DNA of 64,000 nucleotides, from positions 16,683-80,682 of the forward strand of contig CACKFV010000003.1 in the NCBI GenBank assembly GCA_902599605.1, given 5' to 3'. The notes under the pieces are model-generated. The model saw only the letters and a list, made by a program, of their open reading frames with translations, ran no database searches and was not told where the DNA came from. The stretch is from an uncultured Pelagibacteraceae bacterium. GTDB taxonomy: Bacteria; Pseudomonadota; Alphaproteobacteria; Pelagibacterales; Pelagibacteraceae. Position 1 is the stretch's first letter. Every line of letters starts with the position of its first letter. Position numbers and translations under genes: made by a program. Below, in pieces: positions 49,058 through 57,817 of this stretch.

Positions 49058-49719
49058 TGAAAAAAAACATAGGTTCTTTTGAAAAAATAATAGGTGTTAA
49101 ATTTAAAAATCAAAATCTTTTGCTGAAAAGCTTAACACACAAAAGCAATAATCCGTTAAATAACAATGAAAAATTAGAATTTTTAGGTGATAGAGTATTA
49201 GGATTAATTATATCAAAGAATTTATATAAATTATTTCCAAATGATAAAGAAGGAGATCTTGATAAAAAATTGGCATCATTAGTTAATAGGAAAAGATGTG
49301 TTGAAATTTCTAATTATTTATCTTTAAAGGATTATGTTTTAGTAGGTGAAAATATGGATAATTCAAAAATAGAGAATAAAATTTTAGCAGATACAGTTGA
49401 ATCAATTGTTGGTGCCTTGTATTTAGATCAAGGATTAGAAGTAACTGAAAAATTCATTTTAAATTACTGGAAAAGATTTCTAAATGAAAAATTGACAATT
49501 TATAGAGATCCAAAAACAATGCTTCAAGAATATTCTCTTAAATTATATAAAACCCTCCCAATTTATAATGTAGTAGAAAACAAAGGTCCAAGACATAAAC
49601 CTGTTATAAAAGTTTCAGTCAAAATAAAAAATTCAAAAAAATATTTGGGAATTGGTAACTCTAAAAAAGAAGCCGAACAGAAAGCTGCTTTAAAATTATT
49701 GGATACTTTTAAAAAATGA
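49057..49719 (+). CDS. rnc: Ribonuclease III
   Basis: RNase III cuts double-stranded RNA in rRNA and mRNA processing. The signature NEKLEFLGDRVLGL is near residue 40 and a second acidic cluster LADTVESIVGALYLDQG near 110. A double-stranded-RNA-binding domain fills residues ~150-220 (DPKTMLQEYSLK, GNSKKEAEQKAALKLL). Length is 220 residues. The era GTPase gene, commonly next, is missing; recO follows in an ATGA overlap. Confidence 0.95.
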   Translation: MKKNIGSFEKIIGVKFKNQNLLLKSLTHKSNNPLNNNEKLEFLGDRVLGLIISKNLYKLFPNDKEGDLDKKLASLVNRKRCVEISNYLSLKDYVLVGENMDNSKIENKILADTVESIVGALYLDQGLEVTEKFILNYWKRFLNEKLTIYRDPKTMLQEYSLKLYKTLPIYNVVENKGPRHKPVIKVSVKIKNSKKYLGIGNSKKEAEQKAALKLLDTFKK

Positions 49720-50396
49720 ATTGGACAGATACAGGTATTTTGTTATCAAAGAATAAATTTCAAGAAAATTCAACCATTGTTAATTTCTATACTAAAAATC
49801 ATGGTAAGTGCTCTGGTATTATTTTTGGAGCATCATCAAAAAAGATCAAAAACTATTTACAAATTGGCAATGAGCTTCATTTAAATTATAATTCGAAAAG
49901 TGATGACAGTTTTGGATATTTTAAAGTTGAAATCTTAAAAGTAAACACTCCAATATTTTTCTCCCAAAAAAGATCTATGTATTGCATTAATTCAGCATTA
50001 AATTTAGTAAAATTACTAACTGTAGAAAACCAAGAGAATACATCAATTTATGAGCTGGTTCATAAGTTATTTTCAATTCTAGAAAAAGAAGATTGGTATA
50101 TAAATTACATTTTTTGGGAACTTGATTTTCTAAGATTGATTGGTTTTGACTTAGATGTAAAGAAATATGCAAAAAAAGAATCCAATGGAAAGGATGAATT
50201 TTTTATTACTACAAATCTGAAAAAAATTAAAGTTCCTAATTTTCTTATTTCCAAAAGTGGAGATAATGTAAATAATCAAGATATTATAGACGGTTTGAAT
50301 CTTATAAGTGAGTATTTACAAACAAATCTTTTTTTACCTAATAGTATTAATTTTCCTCATCAAAGAAAAAAATTCATAGACGATTTTAAATCTTAA
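49716..50396 (+). CDS. recO: DNA repair protein RecO
   Basis: RecO helps RecR load RecA at gaps covered by SSB. The start MNWTDTGILLSKNKFQENSTIVNFYTKNHGKCSGIIFGASSKK is the family OB-fold region; the rest is divergent, with a helical middle (FWELDFLRLIGFDLDV) typical of RecO. The zinc-finger cysteines of some RecO proteins are absent. Length is 226 residues. It overlaps the end of hemB on the other strand by four bases. Confidence 0.88.
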   Translation: MNWTDTGILLSKNKFQENSTIVNFYTKNHGKCSGIIFGASSKKIKNYLQIGNELHLNYNSKSDDSFGYFKVEILKVNTPIFFSQKRSMYCINSALNLVKLLTVENQENTSIYELVHKLFSILEKEDWYINYIFWELDFLRLIGFDLDVKKYAKKESNGKDEFFITTNLKKIKVPNFLISKSGDNVNNQDIIDGLNLISEYLQTNLFLPNSINFPHQRKKFIDDFKS

Positions 50397-51388
50397 TTTT
50401 TAATAATTTTATCTATTCTATCTGCAAAATATGAAATAATTGCATTAGCGCCAGCTCTTTTAAATGACATAAGTGTTTCATAAATAGAGTTTTCACTTAT
50501 TAATCCCTTATTAATACCATTCATTAACAAACTATATTCACCTGAAACCTGGTAGGCCAAAACTGGTATTTTAAAATTTTCTTTCACTTTTTTTATTATA
50601 TCTAGGTAGGGAAGACCAGGTTTCACCATAACAAGATCTGCTCCTTCTTTAATATCTAATGCCACTTCTCTTAAAGCTTCTTCGGAATTACTGAAGTCCA
50701 TCTGATATGTTTTTTTGTCACCTTTTAAATTTTTTTTTGATCCGACTGCATCTCTAAAGGGACCATAAAAAGAAGATGCATATTTTACAGCATAAGATAA
50801 TATTTTAACATCTTTAAGCGAATTATTATCAAGTTCTTGTCTAATCTCACCTATACGCCCATCCATCATATCTGATGGCGCTATAACATCACTACCCATT
50901 TGAGCTTGTAAAAGAGATTGTTGAATTAATATTTCTATCGTTTCATCATTCAGAATTCTTTTATCTCGTAAAATTCCATCATGTCCATGAGATGTATATG
51001 GATCTAAAGCTACATCAGTCATTATACCGATTTCATCTTTGTATTTATCTTTAATTTTTCTAATAGCCTTACAAACTAAATTATTTTCATTTAAAGCTTC
51101 GCTACCATAAGAGTCTTTTAAACCATTATTTGTTTGAGGAAAAAATGCCACCATTGGAATTTTAAGTTTAAGGGCTCTATCAACAATATGACCAAGTTTA
51201 TCGACGCTATATCTAAAAACTTCAGGCATAGTTTTAATTGGAATCTTTTTATTTTTTCCCTCTGTTACAAAGATTGGTAATATAAAATCATTGCTAGAAA
51301 GAGAATTTTCTCTAACTAATCTTCTCATCCAATCATTTTTTCTTGATCTTCTCATTCTCAATTTGGGGTATTTACCAGTGATAATCAT
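50393..51388 (-). CDS. hemB: Delta-aminolevulinic acid dehydratase (porphobilinogen synthase)
   Basis: HemB condenses two 5-aminolevulinates to porphobilinogen for haem. The region IMTDVALDPYTSHGHDGIL shows aspartates where the zinc form has cysteines, so it is a Mg2+/K+-type enzyme as in other alphaproteobacteria. The Schiff-base lysine lies in MVKPGLPYLDII and an earlier lysine in SYAVKYASSFYGPFRDA. The ORF track starts at a TTG at 51394; the ATG at 51388 (MIITGKYPKLRMRR) is preferred, giving 331 residues. A Fur-like TGATAATCATT straddles this start codon. Confidence 0.94.
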   Translation of the reverse strand: MIITGKYPKLRMRRSRKNDWMRRLVRENSLSSNDFILPIFVTEGKNKKIPIKTMPEVFRYSVDKLGHIVDRALKLKIPMVAFFPQTNNGLKDSYGSEALNENNLVCKAIRKIKDKYKDEIGIMTDVALDPYTSHGHDGILRDKRILNDETIEILIQQSLLQAQMGSDVIAPSDMMDGRIGEIRQELDNNSLKDVKILSYAVKYASSFYGPFRDAVGSKKNLKGDKKTYQMDFSNSEEALREVALDIKEGADLVMVKPGLPYLDIIKKVKENFKIPVLAYQVSGEYSLLMNGINKGLISENSIYETLMSFKRAGANAIISYFADRIDKIIKN

Positions 51389-51428
51389 TCTCAATGTTTT
51401 TTAATGCGACAATAGTAATATATATAAA

Positions 51429-51446
51429 AATAGTTTATAAGCTATT
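51429..51446. promoter_or_regulatory. Imperfect palindrome between hemB and the oxygenase gene
   Basis: AATAGTTTATAAGCTATT reads the same on both strands except for one mismatched pair. It lies in the 75-base divergent gap, 18 bases before the + strand ATG at 51464, where an operator or a -10 region could sit (it includes TTATAA). No other member of the window carries the same motif as far as I could see. Confidence 0.25.
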
Positions 51447-51463
51447 AATAAAAAAGTTATAAA

Positions 51464-52054
51464 ATGTCACTATCATTTAACGATTTTCAAAAACAAGATA
51501 TCAAATTCGATATCATCAAACTTCGAGAAGCTTGCAAAAAAGTTTTAAACCTAAAAGGTTTTGACACAAGTCTAGGAATTCCTCACTTTGCCGGAATTTC
51601 ATTAAATCAAATACCAGGAGACCCAGAGTCAATTAAAGGAAATAATGTTCGTGGAGTATTTTGGACGAAACCAAGTAGTGATGGAAAAGAAGTTTCAAGG
51701 GACAAAATGATTGACGAGGGAAAGTACACACAGTTCATAGATGAATATAAAGATACTTATTTTAAAACTGTTTATGAGGAATTATCAAAAAAATATAAAT
51801 TAGGTAGAGTAAGATTATTATTGAAGGAACCAAGATCTACTTTGAGTTGGCATCGTGATCCAGAGCCTAGACTACATATTCCAATTATTACAAACCCTGG
51901 ATGTATAATGGTAATAGATAATGTAGCTAAGCACATGCCAGCTGATGGATCAGTTTGGATTACGAATAATAAAAAGTATCACAATGCATTTAATGGAGGA
52001 GAAGAGAATAGAATTCATCTTGTTGCTTGTGTACTTGACTACAAATTTAATTAA
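51464..52054 (+). CDS. 2-oxoglutarate/Fe(II) oxygenase-like protein of the aspartyl/asparaginyl hydroxylase fold
   Basis: The 196-residue soluble protein resembles the aspartyl/asparaginyl beta-hydroxylase domain: STLSWHRDPEPRLHIPIITN, then MPADGSVWITNNKKYHNAFN and NRIHLVACVLD. These give a first histidine/aspartate, an arginine, and a second histidine and arginine in the order used to bind iron and 2-oxoglutarate. The N-terminal half is not one I recognise. The substrate could be a free amino acid, a peptide or another small molecule. It lies next to rpiB and glyA, which does not reveal its job. Confidence 0.7.
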   Translation: MSLSFNDFQKQDIKFDIIKLREACKKVLNLKGFDTSLGIPHFAGISLNQIPGDPESIKGNNVRGVFWTKPSSDGKEVSRDKMIDEGKYTQFIDEYKDTYFKTVYEELSKKYKLGRVRLLLKEPRSTLSWHRDPEPRLHIPIITNPGCIMVIDNVAKHMPADGSVWITNNKKYHNAFNGGEENRIHLVACVLDYKFN

Positions 52055-52055
52055 T

Positions 52056-52484
52056 TTGAATAAAATTTATATATCTTCAGACCACGCTGGATTTAAACTA
52101 AAAGAAAAAATCAAATATTCATTAAAAAAGAAAAAATTAAAAATTTTCGACTTAGGACCCAGTAATGATAATTCTGTAGATTATCCAGATTTTGCAAAAA
52201 AATTAGCAAAAAATGTTGCAAAAAGTAAAAAAAATCGTGGGATTTTGGTTTGTGGCTCAGGTGTTGGAATGTCAATAGTAGCAAACAAGGTTAAAAATAT
52301 AAGGGCCGCATTGTGTTATAGCATTGAAAACACCAAATTATCGAGATTACATAATGATGCCAATATAATCGCTTTAGGATCGAGACTTATTAGCGAAAAA
52401 TTAGCTTTAAATTGTGTTAATATTTTTTTGAAAACTAGATTCGAAAGTGGTAGACACTTGAGAAGGGTTAAAAAAATAAAATAA
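52056..52484 (+). CDS. rpiB: Ribose 5-phosphate isomerase B
   Basis: RpiB interconverts ribose 5-phosphate and ribulose 5-phosphate. The family N-terminus IYISSDHAGFKLKEKIKYSL follows a TTG at 52056, two bases after the previous stop; the ORF track start at 51945 lies inside the previous gene and is not used. Motifs include DLGPSNDNSVDYPDFA and the active-site GILVCGSGVGMSIVANK. Length from the TTG is 142 residues. glyA begins four bases after its stop; the rpiB-glyA-nrdR order recurs in alphaproteobacteria. Confidence 0.92.
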   Translation: MNKIYISSDHAGFKLKEKIKYSLKKKKLKIFDLGPSNDNSVDYPDFAKKLAKNVAKSKKNRGILVCGSGVGMSIVANKVKNIRAALCYSIENTKLSRLHNDANIIALGSRLISEKLALNCVNIFLKTRFESGRHLRRVKKIK

Positions 52485-52487
52485 ATT

Positions 52488-53798
52488 ATGTCTAGTGAAG
52501 GTAAATATACAAATATAGAGTATCAAAACTTTTTTGAAAAGAATTTATCAGATACTGATCCGGAAATATATAAAGCTATTAATGATGAACTAGCTAGGCA
52601 ACAACAACATATTGAACTAATTGCATCAGAGAACATTGTTTCTAATGCTCTTCTTGAAGCTCAAGGATCTGTATTAACTAACAAGTATGCTGAAGGTTAT
52701 CCAGGAAAAAGATATTATAATGGATGCGATCATGTTGATGTAGCTGAAAACTTAGCTAACGAAAGACTAAAGAAATTATTTAATTGTAAATTTGCTAATA
52801 GCCAACCTCATTCTGGAGCTCAAGCTAATGGAGCAGTCTTCTTAGCATTACTAAAACCAGGTGATACTATAATGGGAATGAGTTTAAATTCCGGTGGTCA
52901 CCTTACTCACGGGTCAAAAGCATCTGTTTCAGGAAAATGGTTTAACGCAATTGCATATGATGTAGATAAAAAAACAGAATTATTAGATTATGAGTCTATA
53001 GAGAAACTTGCAGTTGAGAACAAACCAAAACTTATAATTGCAGGTGGAAGCGCGTACTCTAGACAAATTGATTTTAAAAAATTTAGGGTGATTGCAGATA
53101 AAGTAGGAGCATATTTTATGGTAGATATGGCTCACTTCTCCGGTTTAGTTGCAGGCAAAGGTTATCCAAATCCAGTAGAGTTTGCTGACGTTGTTACTTC
53201 AACAACTCATAAAGTTTTTAGAAGTGCACGTGGTGGAATTATTTTAACTAATAACGAAGCTTTGTCTAAAAAATTTAATTCTGCAGTTTTTCCAGGTTAC
53301 CAAGGTGGTCCTTTGATGCACATAATTGCTGCAAAAGCAGTCGGGTTTCTTGAAGCATTAAAACCAGAATTTAGAAATTATATTTCAAATGTAATTGCTA
53401 ATGCAAAAATTTTAGCTGAGACATTAAAAAACAATGGTTTTAAAATATATTCAGGTGGAACTGATACTCATTTAATGTTGGTAGACTTGAGACCGTTTAA
53501 TGTAAAAGGAAATATTGCAGCTGATAGTTTATGTAGAGCTAATATAACATGTAATAAAAATGGAATTCCATATGATACAGAAAGTCCAATGATAACATCT
53601 GGAATAAGATTAGGAACACAAGCTGCAACTACTAGAGGTTTCGGTTTAGATGAATTTAAAAAAGTAGGTGAATTAATAACAAAAACAATAAAAGGTTTAT
53701 CAGCAAATCCAGACGATAATGCGAAAGTTGAAGCAGAAGTAAGAGAAGAAGTAATTTCATTGTGTTCGAAGTTCCCGATTTATAAAAATTTAAAATAG
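52488..53798 (+). CDS. glyA: Serine hydroxymethyltransferase
   Basis: GlyA converts serine and tetrahydrofolate to glycine and 5,10-methylene-THF. The N-terminus [20 protein letters not shown] and the PLP lysine motif [18 protein letters not shown] (about residue 245) are intact, with [18 protein letters not shown] near 65. Length is 436 residues. Together with sarcosine oxidase it feeds the same one-carbon pool. Only three bases separate it from rpiB and nrdR, so no riboswitch can precede it. Confidence 0.97.
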   Translation: MSSEGKYTNIEYQNFFEKNLSDTDPEIYKAINDELARQQQHIELIASENIVSNALLEAQGSVLTNKYAEGYPGKRYYNGCDHVDVAENLANERLKKLFNCKFANSQPHSGAQANGAVFLALLKPGDTIMGMSLNSGGHLTHGSKASVSGKWFNAIAYDVDKKTELLDYESIEKLAVENKPKLIIAGGSAYSRQIDFKKFRVIADKVGAYFMVDMAHFSGLVAGKGYPNPVEFADVVTSTTHKVFRSARGGIILTNNEALSKKFNSAVFPGYQGGPLMHIIAAKAVGFLEALKPEFRNYISNVIANAKILAETLKNNGFKIYSGGTDTHLMLVDLRPFNVKGNIAADSLCRANITCNKNGIPYDTESPMITSGIRLGTQAATTRGFGLDEFKKVGELITKTIKGLSANPDDNAKVEAEVREEVISLCSKFPIYKNLK

Positions 53799-53801
53799 TA
53801 A

Positions 53802-54260
53802 ATGATTTGTCCAATTTGTAAAAAAGGTGAAACATCGGTTGTGGATTCACGTCCAACTGAAGATGGTACAACTATTAGACGTAGAAGATTATGCATTTGT
53901 GGTGAAAGATTTACCACTTTTGAAAGAGTTCAATTCAGAGAATTAATGGTTGTAAAAAAAAATGGAAGAAAGTCTCCATTTGATAGAGATAAATTATCAA
54001 AATCAATTTACATCGCTCTTAAAAAAAGACCTATTGATACTGATACTGTCGAAAAATTTATAACAAATATTTCTAGAGCACTTGAAGAAATAGGTCAAAA
54101 TGAAATTTCTTCTAATGCAATTGGAAAAATGGTGATGGACGGTTTAAAAAATTTGGATCCAGTAGCCTATGTAAGATTTGCATCTGTTTATAGAAATTTC
54201 AGAGAAGAAAAAGACTTTGTTCAATTTGTAGACAAAATAGATGTCTTCAAAAAAAGATAA
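53802..54260 (+). CDS. nrdR: Transcriptional repressor NrdR
   Basis: NrdR senses ATP/dATP and represses ribonucleotide reductase genes. The N-terminal zinc ribbon [19 protein letters not shown]...[16 protein letters not shown] is followed by an ATP-cone domain ([24 protein letters not shown]). The 152-residue length is standard. It heads the riboflavin cluster and overlaps ribD by 20 bases, a neighbourhood common in proteobacteria. Confidence 0.97.
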   Translation: MICPICKKGETSVVDSRPTEDGTTIRRRRLCICGERFTTFERVQFRELMVVKKNGRKSPFDRDKLSKSIYIALKKRPIDTDTVEKFITNISRALEEIGQNEISSNAIGKMVMDGLKNLDPVAYVRFASVYRNFREEKDFVQFVDKIDVFKKR

Positions 54261-55323
54261 ACTCTATCTAAATTTAGCTTTAAATTTAGCAAGAAATATG
54301 GAGGGTTTAACAGGAACCAATCCTTCTGTTGGAAGTGTTCTTGTTAAAAATGATGAGGTTATTTCGTTAGCTTCCACAGGTTATAATGGAACACCTCACT
54401 CTGAGTTTAGTTTATTAAATAAGATTGACAAAAAAATAACCAAGGGTTCATCTCTTTATGTAACGTTAGAACCTTGTAGTCATTATGGAAAAACACCCCC
54501 TTGCACTAACATTATAATAAATAAGAAGATTTCCAGGCTTGTTTATGGTTCTCATGATATCGATGAAAGATCCTCAAAAAGAGCTAAACAAATTCTGAAA
54601 TCAAAAAAAATCAAAGTTAAAAATATTAATGTACCAAAGATAAATGAATTTTATAAACCTTATATTTTTCAAAGAAAATATAAACAACCATATGTAGTAG
54701 GAAAAATAGCATGCTCAAAAGATTTTTTTATTAAAAGTTCTAAATCAAAATATATTTCTAACACATATACTCAATCTTTCTCTCATTATCTCAGATATAA
54801 AAACCAAGCTATATTAGTCACTTACAAGACGATTAACGATGATAATCCATTATTGGATTGTAGATTATCTGGTTTAAATGAGTATTCACCAATAAAAGTT
54901 ATTGTAGATAAAAATTTAAAAGTAAAAAAAAACGCAAATATTTTCAAATCAAAGAATACTAGAATAATAATTTTCTATAACTCAGGTGATAAAAAAAAGA
55001 TAAAGTTTCTGAAGAGTAAAAAAGCAAAACTAATAAATGTTAAAATCGAAAAAAATGGTGAATTTGACCTAAAAAAAGTTATGTCAATTTTATACCAAAA
55101 CAATATTCGTTTTTTATTAGTTGAGGGTGGAAATCAGCTTACAAACAAAATGTTGGATAAAAATTTGTTTAATGAATTTTATTTAATTAAAACAGATAAT
55201 AAATTGAGACAATCTGGTAAATTAAACATTAAAAAAATAGTTTATAAATTATCAAAAAAATTTAAAATTAAGAGTAATATCAATCAGTATTTTGATAAAA
55301 ATAGAATTACAAGATTTATTTAA
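54241..55323 (+). CDS. ribD: Bifunctional pyrimidine deaminase/reductase of riboflavin synthesis
   Basis: RibD deaminates and then reduces the product of GTP cyclohydrolase II. The deaminase site is [10 protein letters not shown] (usual HAE is HSE here; catalytic histidine and glutamate kept) with zinc cysteines in [13 protein letters not shown]. The usual DPNPxVxG after it is replaced by [10 protein letters not shown], a notable departure. The reductase half (from ~150) ends with the signature LLVEGG. Length is 360 residues. Start is the ATG at 54241, inside nrdR. Confidence 0.92.
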   Translation: MSSKKDKLYLNLALNLARNMEGLTGTNPSVGSVLVKNDEVISLASTGYNGTPHSEFSLLNKIDKKITKGSSLYVTLEPCSHYGKTPPCTNIIINKKISRLVYGSHDIDERSSKRAKQILKSKKIKVKNINVPKINEFYKPYIFQRKYKQPYVVGKIACSKDFFIKSSKSKYISNTYTQSFSHYLRYKNQAILVTYKTINDDNPLLDCRLSGLNEYSPIKVIVDKNLKVKKNANIFKSKNTRIIIFYNSGDKKKIKFLKSKKAKLINVKIEKNGEFDLKKVMSILYQNNIRFLLVEGGNQLTNKMLDKNLFNEFYLIKTDNKLRQSGKLNIKKIVYKLSKKFKIKSNINQYFDKNRITRFI

Positions 55324-55326
55324 GAA

Positions 55327-55923
55327 ATGTTTAACGGAATTATATATCAACAGGGGACTATATCGAAATTTTCGAAGTTAAACGCAGGGACAAAAATATT
55401 TATAAAGAGCAAGCTTAAATTAGACAAAAAAGATATTGGTTCATCCATAGCATGTGATGGTGTTTGCCTTACATTGGTTTCCAAAAGAAAAGACCTATTA
55501 GAATTTTATCTATCCAAAGAAAGTATTAACAAATCAAAGTTTAGGCATCTCAAAATTGGTCAAAAGATAAATCTTGAATTGCCTTTAAAATATGGTCAAG
55601 ATATTTCAGGTCATATATGCCAAGGCCATGTTGATTGTACTTCATTACTAAAAAAAATTAAAAAAGTGGGTAAATCAATTGTATTAGAATTTAAAATTGA
55701 AAATAAATTTTCAAAATATTTAATACCTAAAGCTTCAATACTTATAAATGGTGTTTCGCTTACTATATCAAAAATAAAAGGTAATAACTTTCAAATTTGG
55801 TGCATTCCGCATACTTTAAAGCTTACTAATTTATCAAATTTAAAGGTTAATGATATTGTTAACATTGAAATAGATATTCTTTCAAAATACGTAAAAAAAT
55901 TTTATGAAAACAAAAAAGTTTAG
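55327..55923 (+). CDS. ribE: Riboflavin synthase alpha chain
   Basis: Riboflavin synthase dismutates two lumazines to riboflavin. Two lumazine-binding repeats are visible: MFNGIIYQQGTISKF...SSIACDGVCLTLVS and the second with GHICQGHVDCTSLL...ILINGVSLTISK. Length is 198 residues. The first repeat has MFNGII where MFTGII is usual. It overlaps ribB by 20 bases. Confidence 0.94.
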   Translation: MFNGIIYQQGTISKFSKLNAGTKIFIKSKLKLDKKDIGSSIACDGVCLTLVSKRKDLLEFYLSKESINKSKFRHLKIGQKINLELPLKYGQDISGHICQGHVDCTSLLKKIKKVGKSIVLEFKIENKFSKYLIPKASILINGVSLTISKIKGNNFQIWCIPHTLKLTNLSNLKVNDIVNIEIDILSKYVKKFYENKKV

Positions 55924-57007
55924 CTCTGTAGAAAACATTATCCGTAAAGCCAAAAAAGGAGAAATGTATATCCTTGTAGATGATGAACACAGAGAAAATG
56001 AAGGTGATTTAGTAATACCAGCTTCAAATGTTTCTCCAAAGAAAATTAATTTCATGGCAAAATATGGAAGAGGATTAATTTGTTTAGCGCTAACAAATAA
56101 ACAAGCTAAAAGATTGAATCTTTCTCTCATGTCTCCAATAAATAAATCAAGAAACCAAACAGCTTTTACAGTATCAATAGAGGCAAGAAGGGGAGTTACA
56201 ACTGGTATTTCTGCAAAAGACAGATCTTTAACAATTAAAACAGCAATAAAAACAAATGTTAAGAAAAAAGATATAGTTTCACCAGGACATATATTTCCAA
56301 TCATCTCTAAAGACGGTGGAGTTTTAGTAAGAGCAGGTCATACAGAAGCATCAGTTGATATATCAAAACTAGCCAAAAAAAATCCTTCAGCGGTTATATG
56401 TGAAATAATGAATGATAAAGGAGTAATGACAAAAGGCAAAGAGCTTTTTGAATTTGCTAATAAACATAAATTGGCTATAGCAAAAATAGAAGATTTAATT
56501 TCTTATAGATTAAAGAATGAAAAATTAGTTAAGCTTAAAAAAACCGATAAAATTGTAATTAAAAATAAAAAATATCAAATTAAAATTTTTGAAAATCAAC
56601 TTGATGGATCTGAACATTTTGCATTAATAAAAGGTAAAATCAGCCCCAGTAAAAATACTAGAGTACGAGTTATATCTTCTAATTTGGTTGAAAGTTATTT
56701 ACTAGGAAAGAGATTGCCTAATTCATTTAATAATACATTAGATTATTTTAAAGATTATAATAATTGTATATTAGTTTTTATAAGAGACTCTAATTTAAAA
56801 TCTGTATCTTCTACTTTAAGAGACTTTAAATCTGATAAGAAAAATAAAATAGGCACTGATAAACTAATTAGAAACTATGGTATTGGTGCACAAATAATTA
56901 AAGCTTTAAGAGTTAAAAATATGATATTAGTTACTAGATCACCAAAAAAAGTTATTGGCTTAGAGGGTTTTGGAATTAGAATTACTAAACAAGAAATTAT
57001 AAAATGA
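55904..57007 (+). CDS. ribB: 3,4-dihydroxy-2-butanone 4-phosphate synthase with degenerate RibA-like domain
   Basis: Residues ~1-200 are a complete DHBP synthase: VDDEHRENEGDLVIPA, RGLICLALT, FTVSIEARRGVTTGISAKDRS and GHTEASVDISKLA with EIMNDKGVM. The remaining ~165 residues have the GTP cyclohydrolase II fold (KLVKLKKTDKIVIKNKK..., NYGIGAQIIKALRVKNMILVTRS), but the zinc cysteines of HSECLTGDxxxSxRCDCG are gone (VISSNLVESYLLGKR in that place), so this half is unlikely to open GTP. It resembles the fused but non-functional RibA half of other alphaproteobacterial RibBA proteins. Confidence 0.92.
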   Translation: MKTKKFSSVENIIRKAKKGEMYILVDDEHRENEGDLVIPASNVSPKKINFMAKYGRGLICLALTNKQAKRLNLSLMSPINKSRNQTAFTVSIEARRGVTTGISAKDRSLTIKTAIKTNVKKKDIVSPGHIFPIISKDGGVLVRAGHTEASVDISKLAKKNPSAVICEIMNDKGVMTKGKELFEFANKHKLAIAKIEDLISYRLKNEKLVKLKKTDKIVIKNKKYQIKIFENQLDGSEHFALIKGKISPSKNTRVRVISSNLVESYLLGKRLPNSFNNTLDYFKDYNNCILVFIRDSNLKSVSSTLRDFKSDKKNKIGTDKLIRNYGIGAQIIKALRVKNMILVTRSPKKVIGLEGFGIRITKQEIIK

Positions 57008-57417
57008 AAAAAATTTGTATAGTCGCATCAAAATATTATGAAGATATCATCAACATGCTAGTTAGTGGTGTAAATGATGTTCTAAACAATCATAAAAAAA
57101 AAATTAAAACAAAGATTATTTATGTTCCAGGTGTTTTCGAAATACCATTTGCGATATCAAAAAATTTAAAAAAATATGATGCTTTTATAGCCTTGGGATG
57201 TGTCATCAAAGGTGAAACGCCTCATTTTGATTTTATCAGTAAATCTTCAATAGATGCGATAATGAAATTATCAATTGAAAGTAAAAAACCTATTGGAAAT
57301 GGAATTTTAACCTGCTTAAATAAAGACCAAGCAATTGAACGTGCTGATAAATCAAATAAAAACAAAGGTAAAGAAGCTGCAAATGCAGCAATTGAACTTT
57401 TGATTAACGACAACTAA
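57004..57417 (+). CDS. ribH: 6,7-dimethyl-8-ribityllumazine synthase
   Basis: RibH joins the products of RibD and RibB to form lumazine, the substrate of RibE. The 137-residue protein has VASKYYEDIINMLVSG, VPGVFEIPFAISKNL, FIALGCVIKGETPHFDFIS and GILTCLNKDQAIERADK. It overlaps ribB by four bases. With ribD, ribE and ribB it covers the pathway from the RibA product onward; RibA activity must be elsewhere. Confidence 0.97.
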   Translation: MKKICIVASKYYEDIINMLVSGVNDVLNNHKKKIKTKIIYVPGVFEIPFAISKNLKKYDAFIALGCVIKGETPHFDFISKSSIDAIMKLSIESKKPIGNGILTCLNKDQAIERADKSNKNKGKEAANAAIELLINDN

Positions 57418-57421
57418 AAAG

Positions 57422-57817
57422 ATGCAGCCACAATACAGTCCAAAAAACAATCCAAGAGTAATTATAATTCAAAAATTATACGGAAAATTTTTTAATAAAG
57501 AAGAGGAATTAACATTTCCTAAACACAGATTTAAAAAATTTATAAAGGATGTTGTAAAGGGTACAATTGAGAGAAATGAAGTGATTGATAATGAAATTCA
57601 AATACATTTAGAAAATGACATTAAACTTAAAAAACTTGATAAAATTTTCATAATAATAATTAAAAGTGCTACTTTTGAATTTTTATATAAGCCTAATGTA
57701 TCGTCAAAAATAATCATCAAAGAATATCTAAATGCATCTAATTATTTCATAGATTTATCACAAACCAAATATCTTAATGCATTACTAGACAAAATATCAA
57801 ATAAAATAAGAGCTTAA
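57422..57817 (+). CDS. nusB: Transcription antitermination protein NusB
   Basis: NusB pairs with S10 (NusE) on boxA RNA in rRNA antitermination. The 131-residue protein is helical with NNPRVIIIQKLYGKFFNKEE at the start, DKIFIIIIKSATFEFLYKPNVSSKIIIKEYLNASNYF in the middle. It is more divergent than its neighbours. Placement directly after ribH and before thiL is the conserved ribH-nusB-thiL arrangement, which supports the call. Confidence 0.92.
   Translation: MQPQYSPKNNPRVIIIQKLYGKFFNKEEELTFPKHRFKKFIKDVVKGTIERNEVIDNEIQIHLENDIKLKKLDKIFIIIIKSATFEFLYKPNVSSKIIIKEYLNASNYFIDLSQTKYLNALLDKISNKIRA

Noticed and set aside
55882-56304. 140-codon - strand frame at the ribE/ribB junction
   Set aside because: Hydrophobic only because it is antisense to ribB; no family match that I recognise.
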